A DNA stretch of 64,000 nucleotides. Origin: Pachyseris speciosa (Eukaryota > Cnidaria > Anthozoa > Scleractinia > Pachyseridae). The position numbers and the translations under genes are program-made. The stretch lies in NCBI GenBank assembly GCA_016490735.1, contig JAEMWC010000030.1, forward strand, positions 2,102,501-2,166,500, given 5' to 3'. The notes below the pieces were generated by a model, which ran no database searches, was not told where the DNA came from, and saw only the letters and a list, made by a program, of their open reading frames with translations. Of the stretch, positions 12,614 to 25,800 are shown in pieces. Position 1 is the first letter of the stretch. Each line of letters starts with the position of its first letter.

Positions 12614-13089
12614 GGAATTATTATGAAGTTGTATTTTTATATTGTAAATCACCTGATGAATTTTTACCGTGTTAAAATAAAGATTTTGAGATATTATTCG
12701 TGCAGGTTTGTCATGCGCACAACTCTGGTTACCGTCCTTGTAATTTAAGTGAACATGGCAGTCGCATTTTGACAGCTTATTTCAAGGTACTTTTTAAACC
12801 TCTTTGGAGTTAAAATTTGAGACCATTTTAATGTTGCATTATCATTTTTGGTCACTTTTGAGTCCATTTTATTGGTTACCTGAACTCTTGTCGACGTAAA
12901 TAACTCATACGACTAAGCCAATGTCAAGAACTTCAGTGAACGCATTCTTGGAAACATTGTACACCAGTAAGTTTCAGAGCTTTACTGAATAGAATTAAGT
13001 CCATTCGTTCAGTAGTGATGCAAGCATTATCTTGAAACATTTCATGTCGTTCAGTTTGTAAAGAATACAAAAGCCTACAATTAAAACGT
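12614..13089. other. Intergenic, no feature beyond an AATAAA
   Basis: A plus-strand AATAAAG at about 12677 may belong to the neighbouring repeat. Nothing else is recognised. Confidence 0.4.
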
Positions 13090-13508
13090 CTAATATGATT
13101 TATTTATTTAAAACCATCCCAATATCGGTGTAACTTAACTTGTAATAAAATACAAAATTAAAATTGGCCAGCCGATGATTTCTGTAACCTCACTAACAGA
13201 ACCACTATTCGTTCTATGTTGAAAAGGAAAACATTGAAACCGAGGACCGGACACTTTCAAAGTTTTGAGGACGCTTTAAAAGTTGTATGTCCTGCTATTT
13301 AGGTTAAAAGCCGAGCTAGACTGATAAGTGCCAATCCATTTGGACTGGTCATCAAACAGACGGACAACAAATCCTTGTCTCAAAGACACAAGTTATGGGG
13401 ACAATTTAATATCAGGTTAATGTTTTCGTCAATTATTTAACTATCAGTCCATGTACACCACCACCCTGTTGATGCTAAGCAAGTGGCTTTGTTTGCACTT
13501 CTGGTTGT
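13090..13508 (-). promoter_or_regulatory. Gene A 3' UTR with candidate poly(A) signal
   Basis: About 400 nt follow the stop. The minus strand carries overlapping AATAAA signals at 13108-13099. No ORF or repeat is evident in between. The exact cleavage site cannot be seen. Confidence 0.5.
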
Positions 13509-13878
13509 TTAGCAAAGTTTGGTACTGTCATCTTGGGCCGACAACCTCATCTCTCTTCGAGCAATGAACTCTCTCACGTCACCCAGGTCAACGGAGAAGC
13601 GGCGGTGATGACGATTCTTGTCGTGTTGCGGATGAACCGTTTCCATCATGCTTCTGCTGAATATGCCACCCTGAAGAACTCTCGACAGTCCTCTCAGATC
13701 CCCCAAATGAACGGAGCCATGCTTGTTTTCCTTAGAGGGCTCCGCAGTTGTTATCTCGTGTGTCTGATTGTTGAAGCCTTTGCCTTGGCAAGTAACAGTC
13801 GGAGAGATCACGTTTAGTAGTGTGTCGTATATGGGAAGGCCCTGTACGTCCACTGCTCCGCCAAGTGATCGCCTTCTA
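13509..13878 (-). CDS. Gene A exon 12: terminal cytoplasmic exon with RRFSVDLG motif
   Basis: The last coding exon has acceptor TTGCTTTCAG and its stop codon at 13511-13509. It begins RRRRSLGGAVDVQG and ends with a conserved block RRFSVDLGDVREFIARREM about 10 residues before the C-terminus. RRRS and RRFS fit the basophilic-kinase (PKA-type) consensus R-R-x-S. The tail ends here, with no downstream kinase exon in frame. Confidence 0.85.
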
Positions 13879-16800
13879 CTGAAAGCAAAGACATGATTCA
13901 ATCACATTTTGAACATCGTCGTCTCGAATTTGTGAGGAGTGAACAGTCAATGCACAGGCCATCAAAGCTCATTTGTGCACTGTAAAATTTGAGTTTTATA
14001 GACACTTTGCATACTCAACACACTTAACCAGTTCCTTCGAAAGTGTCCAATAAGAGTATGGTATCTGCGAACCTGTTCCTCGTGGAAAACACTTTTATCT
14101 AAGACGGACACCTTTCTATGAAGAACAGAGTTGGAAGTTTAGAAAGATTTTGAGCGGTTAAATTGAATAAAACCAAACTAATGGACACCTGATTTCGAAG
14201 TTTCGACTGCTTAAAACCATGTAGAGTTTACCGAGCCAGCCCCGAGCTAGAAGTAGGAAGAAATAGTTTTGAGCCTTCAATATTTCATTTTGATGGATCA
14301 ATGAACACTCCTGAATAAACTTTGAAGGCCATACATAGCAAGAAGCTCGACAAGAGCATGAAACTCACTTTTGTTGAGGTTTCTTTCGTATCTTTTTCAT
14401 TTACAATGTATTTAACACATTGCCATACAAAATTCTAAATATTTTGCTGCAGTTATTTCTGGTGATTCACATGTGGCGCGGAAGGTACAAACTTTCGTTG
14501 CCCGTGAGCGATTGGAAGAAACATCCGTGTAAACGCTGTCACTATACTGTATATGTTAGGTCCGCAGGTTACTACATACCGTATCAGCCTTTTATAATTC
14601 GTGTTCTCGTACGATTGCTCAAACTCGAAACAAATATCTCTTAGACAAGGTGGAAGGTCCAGCGAACCATCAGGGGCGATGTTGACGTAAAAAGGGCGAC
14701 GACAGGGAACATTCTCACTATCCGCTGTGTCATATTCGTGGTTTTTGATGGCGATCACTTCTTCAATCCAGTTAGGCGGTGACGTGGCGTAAGGGGTGAC
14801 AACCGGAATTGAACCTAGAAAATTGAACAGAATTTAATTGTATGTTGACTGTTCGTGACAGAGCACCATTTACGGACTTTCATTTGCTGGTTTTAGGTCA
14901 AGGCTGTTTTGAAATCACTACTTCTGACTACCTTTGCGCACACACAGAGCTCCTATAAAATTGCTACATTTACAGCGTACTGTTATACATCATTACCGCG
15001 CTCTTTAAAGAGGGATTAGAACTCTGAGAACACAGTAGCAGCCTTTGACAAAGAAAGAACTTAGGAGTAGAGTTTCAAAAGTACATGTGCCGATCAACAG
15101 ACGTTGGATAGCTTTTATAAAGACTTGGATGATGTGATTAATAGCACTGATGACTTGCAATGAACTAGTTTTCTTTCCCGCGCGCCGGATTAACCTCAGA
15201 CATAATAAATATCTCACTAACCTCGTTTTCTTAATCCGTACTGTAAGTTACGGATCCTCGTTTTTTCCCATTAATTTATGGCCCGTGCGCTTCGCGCTCG
15301 GGCCGTAAATCCACGGGAAAAAACTCGGTCCGTAACTTACATTACCGACCTAGAACTCGGTTAGTAAGAAGTATATATGCTTACGCTTTTCATCATTGAA
15401 GTTTGTTGACTTTCTTCTCCTTTTGACATAGTAAATAACCAAGAAAACAACGGTAAGAGCCATTATAACAGAAAGCACCGCCACAGTAATTGTTCCTGCA
15501 ATGAAGATGAAAACGAACATTCATACTATTTTGCTTTCGATGTCTCTGGGGAGACTTAGCGTCACATACAGTACCCAATGAGTGTTCTTTCACTTCATTC
15601 AAATTCCATATTAAGTCGAAAAACATTTTTACCTGTTACACTGTTTAGAGATTTTTCTTTGTTGGAAATAGGTTGGTACTGTTCGGCTGCGATTTCTTCT
15701 TTATCTGAGGATAAAATGCATCACATGTTCTAAGCCTCCTCTGAATTTCTTTACAGTTGTCCTTTCGCCCGTTGCCAAGCAACTAGCAGATCATCTTTCT
15801 CACGGGCACATCACACCATTACCATCATTAATAATAATTGCATTATCACGCTGAATCTTACTTACATTGTCGAGCCCGCAGCCCAGTGAGACACTTTGTA
15901 TAAGAACCTAGATAAGCGAACTCGCTCACCAGGGGTTCCTGTAGCTCAGTGGTCAGAGCATCTGACCGGTGTTACGGAGGTCGTAGGTTCGTTTCCTGCC
16001 TGGGACTCTTTTCAGTTGTCCTTTCAGCCGTTGCCAAGCAACTAGCATATCATCTTTCTCATGGGCACATCACACGATTACTATCATCAATGATAATTGC
16101 ACTGAAGCAACTCCGACCAACAACTAACCACAGCCTCACTAACAATGACGGTATATATTTATAGAGAGAGATTATTTCTCATCAACATTCAGAGTAGAGT
16201 AAAACTTTTATTTAGGAAATTATGAGGCTACACAACCAAACTGGCTCCGTTTTACTGTCTCTGTTAGCGACTGACCAGAAGGTTTTATATACTGTGAGAA
16301 TAAATATATTAATTCATTTATTAAAAACTAAACTATGGATATCAGATTTCCAGCATTTTCATTGGCTAGCCGGACACAGGCTATCAGCTCATATACCTGC
16401 ACTACCTTATATGGTCAATGAACGCTTCAGCAACAGAAAAAGCTCAATAAAATTTTCCTTCGACAGGGATGGAATTCAACTTTTCGTTGCGGAGTGTTTT
16501 AGAACGACAAGAAACAGTGCTGGGATCGTGTTAAAAAAATTTCTTGAAGCACTAAGAAAATTTTCCGGGCCGTTGATATTTAGCTAATAGTAAAACGCAC
16601 TTTTTTACGGAAATACCGAGTTTTTGAACTTAACTAAACGAAATTGAAAATATGTATCCAACAGCAATTGCCGACGTCACCAATCTGTAGCTATGCTCAC
16701 GGGCCAGTCCATTCAAAACAAACTGAACAAACAACAACTTCAGCTAAAATTTGCAGCAATAATCCACTAGTGAAAATCTTTAATTTCCAGCGATCGGTGA

Positions 16801-19800
16801 CACTTTTTTAAAAAATTAACACACACTAAAAATGTTCTGACCTGCACTCAATGCAACGTATCAATCACCAGCTTCAAACTTTCCGGTCACAGATATGATC
16901 TTTGAAAAAAAAAAACGAGGAGAATCGCCGTCCTTGTTATTTATGTTATTCCTGTTCGGCCGCGGTTCCAGTTTTTGTTCCACGCATCAAGACAAATTTC
17001 TATAAGTCATTTCTTGAAGCATAACCTGGACATTTGTCTTGCTTATCCCTCATGTATCTTGTTTCCGACCAGATCTGGTGAGACAATGTTCGATCCAGTC
17101 CATCAAAATAAGTTGAAATTGTCATTTTGATGAAATTCGCCCACGGTGCTCTTGTTTTGATAGATTACAAATTCGCTTCCTTCGGCTCGTACATCTACGC
17201 GAAAGCCGTTCTACCCTCTTTGAGCAATTATTTAAAATTTTGTACCAAACTACAGACCATTTACAACCATTCAAAGCAAATAATCTCCGCACTTTTTCCA
17301 AAAATGACTCTAAACTGAAGCTTCAACGTTGTTCTCGGACAGTTTCATCGAATTCATTCAACTTCGCTCGGAAACGTTGCAACTCACCGAAAGGTTTTCG
17401 CGCCCTTTTTGTTAAGTCATGTGACGGACAAATGTTTCCTTCGTTTGGTTTTCTCTTCCTCTGAGTTCCTTCCTTTCACTTTTTTTGTTCAGATTCTTGA
17501 TTATGCGTCGTAGAGTTTTTAATAAAACAATTATTCTACTCGGGCTTGCTGGATATGAAATGATTATGACCAACTCGGCGCTACGCGCCTCGTTGGCTAT
17601 TTATCACTTCATATCCAGCGCGCCCTCGTAGAACAATTGTTAAATATTTGAACTGCGGATTAAAGAAAGAATATGTGAATGATCATCGCAGTAATGAACA
17701 CCACAGTTAAGCAGCAGTGAAAATAAAGCCTGAAAAAAAAAATCAGACTTGTACGGGAATCGAACCCACGACCTCTGCGATACCGGTGCAGTACTCTACC
17801 AATTGAGCTAACAAGCCATCTGGGAGGTGGCCATTTTCTTTTTTTGTAATATACCCGTGAGTGATGAATATGTGAGAATTGTAACATAACTGGTTTTTCT
17901 TTATTCTTTACGGTTCTCCAGAACATTGACATGAACTTCTCGTTCAAGATTGCGGGAACACACACAAAAGTCCCATCATGTCTTTGGGATTAAATAGGAC
18001 TTCGTGTACTAGTCATGTAATGTGACATCTCCCTCTCTTGCAAACAAACAACAGAAAAAGGAACAAGAAAAAGGAAGAAAAGGAGAAGCAAGGGGATTAC
18101 TGCATAAGTATTGCAAAATAATGTTAATGTTTCTAAGTGAGCTCGTTCTCACAAGTTCAGTTTTTGTGGGGGTATCACGATCCTGCCTGATTTAGTGACA
18201 TAATTTTCGCCACTGTTTGGCGCTGCAATCACGCTATAAGAACCCAACCTGGTGGCCGCGTTGCCTTCCTGTGGTATCAGTTTGGGCTCCTGGGCTTCCC
18301 CACTTGTAACTGCTTGTTGCGATGAATCTGGCCCCTGGCTGTGTACTCTGGTTTCTGTATGTTGAGGGTATGAGCTGTTTTCAGAAGCTGGAGCAGGTCT
18401 GAGATGGAAACGTGTCCGTCAATAAGTGGCACCAGTGTTGTTCGATCTGACGATGTAAGATCTTGGCTCTTGAGCTGGTTTTACAACTGTGCCGGGTTGC
18501 CAGGTTTGTGAATGGCAGTAATACACACGGACAGGCTGGTTAGTTTGTAATGGCCTTTTGGGTGGCCCAGAGTTCTGGTTGTAGTAGTGGGCTTGTTCAT
18601 TAACTGTGTTCTAGTAGTTTCACAGCCTGGTTTACCAAGAAGGGCCCTCTGAGACATAGGTAGTCTTGTCCTGAATTTTCTTCCGGTCAACAGTTCTGCC
18701 GGGGACATCAATTCGTGGTCTAGGGGTGTGGCCCTATAGGATAGGAGGGCAATGTATGGGTCCTCCTTGTTTTCCTCGCATTTCTTAAGAATGTTTTCGG
18801 CAGTTTGTACCATCCTTTCTGCAAAACCGTTTGATTGGGGGTACAATGGAGAGCTGGTAGTGTGTTCTATCTGATATTCGCTGACAAAATGCTTGAATTC
18901 CGCCGAGCTGTACTAAGGTCCATTATCGGTTGCTAGCTGTGAGGGGATACCATATTCAGCAAAGATGCTCTTCATGTGGTTCATGATTGCTGCTGAAGTG
19001 GTACTTGTGAGTTTTCTGATTACAGGAAATCTGCTGTATTGGTCTGCTTGCAGCAAATATTGCTGGCCCTTGTATTAAAACAGATCTGAGCTGAGCCTTT
19101 CCCACGGCCGGTGTGGGACCTCTGGCTGTAGTATCGGTTCTTTCTGGGCCTTCCTCTGTTATTTCTGACAGGGCACACACTGGTCAACTTGACTGATGAT
19201 GTCTCTTGTTATTCCTGGCCAGAAGACAGAGGTCCGGGCACGTTGAAGACATTTTTCTTGCCCTAGATGACCTTGGTGTATGATCTCTAACATTTCGGCT
19301 CTGAGCGGGGGTGGTATCAGGATGCGTTCTCCTTTCAATAGTAACCCATCTTCGATGGTCAATTCTTCTCTGAAATTCCAGTATTCATGGAGCACTTTGG
19401 GGCATTGCTCTCTTTCTTGGGGCCATCCTTCAAAAATGACCTCTCTCAGCGGGGACAATGTAGGGTCTCTTGTTGTCTAATCTCGGATCTGTTGAAGTCT
19501 TGTTGGAGATGCAGGGAGGTCTTGTGTGACATGGCGCACACATATTTCTGGAATTTGGTCGCTCTCAGGAAGCTGTTGCGGGCTGACTCTGGAGAGGGCA
19601 TCAGCTATGGGCACATCACTACCTTTAACATACTTCACAGATATGTCGTACTTGAGGGCTCTTAGCAGGAATCTCTGGAGCCTAGGTGGGCAGCTGTACA
19701 GTTGCTTCTTGAAAATGGATTCCAATGGTTTGTGGTCAGTATGTACTGTGCAATGCTTGCCATAAATGAAGTAGTTAAACCTCTCCAGGTCCCATACAAC

Positions 19801-22800
19801 AGCAAGCATTTCTCTTTCAATGTTACTGTAATTCTTTTCTGTATCCGAAAGTGCCTTTGATGCATAGCAAATGGGGTGCCCTTGTTGCAGTAAGACAGCT
19901 CCAAGTCCTTTTTGGGAAGCCTCAGTTTGGATGACGGTTTCAGAATGTGGGTCAAAATAATGCAGTGTCCCCATGGATGTAATCTCTTCTTTGACTTGGA
20001 GGAATGCTTGATCGTGTTCAGGTCCCCATGTGTATGCTATGTCCTTTTTGGTCAGCTCACGCAGTGGTGTGGTGATGCTTGCCAAACGACTGGAATATCT
20101 TGTAAGATAATTGACAAGTCCCAAGAAGCTTTGGAGGTCACTGCGGTTTGTAGGAGGGGTCATGTCTTGAATTGCAGATATTTTCTTGTCATCTGGTCTG
20201 ATCCCATCTGGGGTCCACTTGTGTCCAAAGAAGCTGATTTCTTGACACTTTAGCTGCACTTTGTCCTTGTTGAACTTGACTCCTTTCTCCAAAGCTCTGT
20301 TCATCAGGTTAGACAAGTTGTTGTCATTCTCTTCTTCTGTATACCCATACACTAGAATGTCGTCAGCAATGCCTGTGACCCCTTTCAGACCATCAAGAGC
20401 AGAATCCAAGTGTCTTTGGAACACATCTTGTGAGACTACGAGGCCAAAAGGGAGTCGATTGAAGCGAAACCTTCCAAAGGGGGTGTTGAAGGTAGTTAAG
20501 TAAGAGCTGGGTTTGTCTAAGGGTACATGCCAGTATCCCTTTTTCGCATCCACTACACTCAGAAATTTGGCATTGTGGAGCTGTGTGACTACTTCGTCAA
20601 TCGTTTTGGTGTAGTAGTGTTCGCGCTTGATTGCCTTATTCAGGTCACGCGGGTCAAGGCAAATTCTGATCTTTGTAACTTCTCCCTTGGCATTGGTTGT
20701 TTCAGAGAGGACAATACTGTTGACCCAATCAGTTGGTTCAGTTACTGGTGTGAGTACACCAAGTTCTACTAGACTGTCAAGTTCCTTTTTGTACATGTCT
20801 TGTAGGTGGACTGGCACAATACGAGGTGCGTGGATGACAGGTTCGGCGTCAGGGTCCAGTGTGATGTGGTAGGGCTTCATGTTGAAGCTGCCTAGGCCTT
20901 CAAAGCAGTCGCTGAAATCTCTGAGGAGGCTTTCCTTGTCTAGTGGGGTCCCTGCTGGAGGTTCTTGAGGATAATTCCTCTTGGAATAGTCTTCTTGTTG
21001 AAATCGGGAAGGTGTTTGCATTTGGTGGCAGGATGCCTTGTCTTGTTTGAGGGTTTCCAAGCTGCAGTTGAACTTAACCAGGCCAAGTTCCTCACACGCT
21101 CTACAGCCGAGCATTGCCGGTCCTTGCACTTCAGTGACGTTGAAAACTACTTCTTTAATGCCTCCATGTTGATGGACATACAATGGGCAGGTGCCAAGGT
21201 TCTTTATATTATGACCTCCATATGCAGTTATCTTGAATTTGACAGGGCTGAGGTGTATCTTGTAGGGACTGGGGACTAATCTGTGAAGGTCTTGTTTGGA
21301 GATGACATTAACCTCAGCGCCAGTGTCAATTTTGCAGGTGAGTGGCATGGTCTGTGTATGGGAAGGGCTCACTGAGACTCGGATTTCAGTCATCACCTTG
21401 GTTCGGTTATCTTCTCCTTCGATTGTGGCGATGTGGGAGGTGTTGGGTATGTATATTGTGGTGGGCCTTGTTGGGCTTCCAGTGTTCCTAGAAAGATGGT
21501 ATCACCTTCGCCACTTTCAGACTGATCTTTTTGTATTTCCATGACATTCGAAACTATCTCTTGATTTTCATACTTTACTGAAGTGGCCTCGTTTGTGGCA
21601 GTTGTGCCATTCCACTCCACTTGCTGGGCACTTTTGTCCTCTGGGGTGGGGGGTATCTCCGCATCTGAAACACTGTCTTAGATTGCTGTCAAATGTTTTG
21701 TAGGCTTTGCCACCATAGCTTCCAGGGTTGGCAGAACTTCCTGTTTTATTCTGCTGCCTTATTGCATCAACTTGGTGCTCTGCTTGGCTGGGGTTTGGAG
21801 GATTATTCATTGCTTTCAGTTGCATCATGCGAGTGGCTTCGTCCGTGCGGGCAATTTCCTGTGCTTTTATGAGGGTTAGTTCGTTGCCTTTTGCGATGCA
21901 ATTTCTTCTTAATTCCTCTGAGTCGATTCCAAAGACCAGTGTATCACGCATTAGCTCGTCGTGCAGGTTTTCAGGGTAACCAGAACTCTGTATGAGTAGC
22001 TTTGCCTCTGTTAAGAAGGCATCAAGGGAATGATTATTCTGTTTCAGACTTCGCAGATAGTATCTGTTCAAGATGTGGTTTGCTTGAGGTCTGACATGAT
22101 TCTCAAATCTGGTCCAGTACTCATTCAGGTGTTTCCGCTTGTCATCTGTTAGCGCCCACGTGTTGAACAGGTCTAGGCCGTAATCACCCGACCATAGTAA
22201 CACATACTTGCATTTTTGGTCTTCATCTCGTCGTTTGAGTGGACCTTCAAACAGCAGCTCGCATTTCTGGCGAAAACGCTTGAATCTTCTGAGCAGATCT
22301 GGGCCGGGGGTCCAATCCATTTTAGGGACTTCGAATCCAATTAGGTCACTCATCCTGCCACGATGTTTACAGTAAACGGGTGAGTTGAATTTGATCGCGG
22401 GTCGGCGAAGCAGCGAAACGTTTAGGTCAGCACTGTTAATCGTGTATACCAGTCTTCCGGTCTTCTAAATTTGCTGGAGAAGATCCCACTTCTGACATCC
22501 ATGTAACATAACTGGTTTTTCTTTATTCTTTACGGTTCTCCAGAACCGGTTTACCTAAAACACGGAATCCGGAATCCGGAATCCGGAATCCGGAATCCGG
22601 AATCCGGAATCCGGAATCCGGAATCCGGAATCCGGAATCCGGAATCCGGAATGCGGAATGCGGAATCCGGAATCCGGAATCCGGAATACGAAATATGAAA
22701 TCCGGAATACGGAATGTACAGAAGTTTGGTAAAAAAGTTTGACAAAGGTTGAAGTCACTTGGGTAATAATATGGTCAACAAATTATATGATGACTTAGCC

Positions 22801-25800
22801 TGAGTTTTGCAGCAATCAAGCAATCAAGCAATCAATCAATCTAGGGCAGCATTTTAATACTTTGGTTTTGCTTTTAATAAACCGCCTGATTCCTTTAAAG
22901 CACACAGCTTTCAATCACACTTCAACGATACTAATCAATGCTTTGTGCATTTTGAACATTTTGAATTAAAATCATTTTAATTAAAAGCACCCTGTTAGGC
23001 CTGTCCACAAGTTGACGGCAACTTTTTGAACAACTTTCGATTTTCGATCAACCTTTTTTGATTTCGAGCAACTTTTTTTCCGTTTTCAATGTTTTGTTAT
23101 TGATTTCAGCTAGATCTTTATAAAACAAGAGCTATTTTAAACGCTTCGTGACCAAAAAGCAGAGAAAAATCACTTTGCATAATTATCTTGACTTAATTGC
23201 GCGTGGGAACGCTTATGCCTGATTGGTCATTGTCTGTTGCTCCATGCTGGAATGTTTGGGAACTGTATCGGCGCGTACATTTCAGGTTGTCGAGTGGCCG
23301 TCGATAAAACGTGGAACATGGGACATTCTGGAACATCCCGGTACATTCAGGAACATCTCCAAAAGACGAAGAAAGATCACTTTAAAAAAAACTTTTAAAT
23401 ATACAGAAAAAAAGAAACTAACACGAAATAAATATAATCCGAGAGATTAATTGGAGAAAAAAGAAGACAAAAAAATATTTATTTCAAAAAAAAAAAACAA
23501 AAAGAAAAGACGTTTATAAATGCCCCACCTGGAAATGATAGCTATGGGGGCTGGGTGAGGATTGTTTTAGCGCTTTCGTTTGCTTACAACATTTTCACCC
23601 TCATACAGTTGTACCGTCTTCAGTCATTGCTCTTTTTTTCGAAAAAACCTAAGTCAGTATGGTGCCCAATATACCTTGAAACTTTTATATAGGAACCTTG
23701 AGCACGCAAAATCCGCTGCTCTCCACTTCTGATTGGTTAAGGATATCTACAACAACTGAGGACTTGGTCAGGCCTACTTTTACAGTAGGCGATAAACGTG
23801 GTTAATCTGCTCCAAGAAAGATTTTCTTCCCAATAGCAATGCTTCTCACTCCGTTTTTGCAGCGATGGCTGCACTGCATGGGCCTGTTTGTTTCTTAAGG
23901 TTAAACTAGTGTAAAATCTCGCGGATCAGCTCTTTAAGTTGCATTTAATGATCCTGCATACGGTCTTTCTTAATAGTTATCCTTATATCCCTCCACATCG
24001 ACTCAACTGGAAAGAACAAACCAAGTCCCAGACTAAGACTTCACTCCTGTCACCTACCTCCTCCTGTAAGACATCTATCGTCTTCATGGTCAGTGCTTAT
24101 AGCTTAAGATCTACGATTGCACCTGTCCTTTCTATTCCGAGAGAGTCGGGAACTTTTCAGCACTCGGCAGCAACTACTTTTAATAAGCTCCCTGTAGCTA
24201 TTAGAAACATAACTGAGTATAACTCCTTTTGTCGTAGTGTGAAGAGACATTTTTTATCTTTATTTATTTATTATTATTATTATTATTATTCGGTTCTTTT
24301 AACCCTCTTATTAATTATTAATTCCAGTTTCTAGATTCCGTATTCCGGATTCCAGATTCCGGATTCCGGATTCCGGATTCCGGATTCCGGATTCCGGATT
24401 CCGGATTCCGGATTCCGGATTCCGGATTCCGTGTTTTAGGTAAACCCCTCCAGAACATTGACATGAACTTCTCGTTCAAGATGGCGGGAACACACACAAA
24501 AGTCCCATCATGTCTTTGGGGTTAAATAGGACTTCGTGTACTAGTCATGTAATGTGACAAGAATGAATATATGAAGTCATATATTTGAACTGGGGATTAA
24601 AGAATAGATATGTGAATGATCATCGCATTAATGAACACTAGAAGCAAAATGACCAGCTCCCAGTTGGCTTGTTAGCTTAGTTGGTAGAGCACTGCACCGG
24701 TATCGCAGAGGTCGTGGGTTTGATTCCCGTACAAGCCTGAAATTATTTTTTCTCAGGCTTCATTTTCACTACTGCTTAAGTAGTGTTCATTACTGAGATG
24801 ATCATCCACATATTCAGAAACTTAATTGTTGGACAGTCGATGATAGAAAATGCAGCTGAACAAGTCAAATGAAAATTGTTGAATTTCAATAAATAAACCA
24901 CACGAACGTGTCTTCAACCATTGAAACAAAAGGTCAAAATGATAATGATACCTGCACGAGTTCTAGCAAAATAGTGTGCACTGCCAGCGCCGTCGCCCTT
25001 GGCCGTAAACGCCAGAATCTGAAAGCTGTAATTTGTGTTGGGTCTCAAGCCATCGATATCCAAACGAGTTTCTGCCGGTGAATGAACAGTTCTGTTAAAC
25101 CGGGTAGTGCCGTTAACCTCACTGTAAAGCACTTTGTATCCAAGCAATTTTCCGTTGGTATATTCCGAGGGAACTGGCACCCAGTAGAGTTGCACTGCAT
25201 TTGCTCCCACACTAATCGTTGTTATGCCCCTTGGAGGGCGGTCTGGAACTATAAAAATGAAAAGTGACGTCAGTAAGCCTGTTCAGTTAGCTATTTGACC
25301 ATACAAAGTCTAATTCTCGTGCACTGAACTCAAGCGGCTTTGATCATTGCAGACGGGACACTGTTCGGAGGCAGGCATATCCTTAGCGGTACTGACCGGT
25401 TCCTTTTGGGGATACTGGAGACAGATGACGAACAACAAAAGAAACAAACTTGGTGACAACACCTGAAGGACAGTAGAGTGTGCTCCGGTACTTGAGAGAA
25501 AACTCTAATGACTGAATCTGTACTTGAAATATTTTTTAATTAGTTTTTTAATTTATGTTATTTTCCTTCTGTGTTTTTAACATCCTTTTGACCCACCCGA
25601 CTCGACTAGCCTTTGCTGCCTTCGGGTGGGTACTTTTTATCTGTCAAATATTGTTGTTGTTGCAAATATACAATGTCAGTTTAAGTAGCTGCCCAGAATA
25701 GCTATGCTGTGGGCTACAAAGGCCTTTTTTTTTTTTTTTCTTACAAATTTTACTGTAAAAATAAATTCAATGTTGTTGTTGTTGAAACTCTTGTTGCCAC

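Larger units (their letters stand above)
22547..24447. mobile_element. 1.9-kb inverted-repeat element with terminal 7-bp satellites
   Basis: Inserted in the Gypsy 1 5' LTR with a 9-bp duplication CTCCAGAAC (22538-22546 and 24448-24456). Ends read (C/G)GGTTTACCTAAAACACGG inward from both sides, followed by arrays of GGAATCC on the left (22561-22715) and the reverse complement on the right (about 24336-24431). No transposase is visible, so it is non-autonomous. A 9-bp duplication would suit a Mutator-like transposase, but that is inference. Confidence 0.8.
17880..24559 (-). mobile_element. Ty3/Gypsy LTR retrotransposon 1, degraded, with nested insertion
   Basis: LTRs are 148 bp: 3' LTR 17880-18027 and 5' LTR 22502-22546 plus 24457-24559, the latter split by a 1.9-kb insertion. 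The two LTRs differ at 2 of 148 positions by my count. Target duplication AGAAT flanks both sides (17875-17879 and 24560-24564). A purine-rich tract (CAAGAGAGGGAGA, minus strand) precedes the 3' LTR. The primer site after the 5' LTR reads TGGATGTCAGAAGTGGGAT, which fits the 3' end of animal tRNA-Leu with one extra base. Coding is broken by stops. It lies in gene A intron 8 in the gene's own orientation. Confidence 0.92.

Noticed and set aside
13533..13817. Plus-strand ORF opposite gene A exon 12
   Set aside because: Shadow of the conserved minus-strand exon; gene B shows the same kind of shadow.
13509..13878. Expected receptor tyrosine kinase domain downstream of the ROR-like ectodomain
   Set aside because: The last exon ends in a stop in both paralogues, and no VAIK, HRDL or DFG-like frame occurs between the tail and the left window edge.
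22561..22715. CRISPR-like array
   Set aside because: Simple 7-bp tandem repeat with no spacers, in a eukaryotic genome.
22551..22758. Pro-Asp-Ser-Gly-Phe-Arg repeat protein ORFs
   Set aside because: They are translations of the 7-bp GGAATCC satellite, open in several frames.
24666..24737. Functional tRNA-Thr gene
   Set aside because: The cloverleaf is good, but the anticodon stem has an A-C mismatch, position 33 is C, and the shared 3' tail in several copies marks a SINE.
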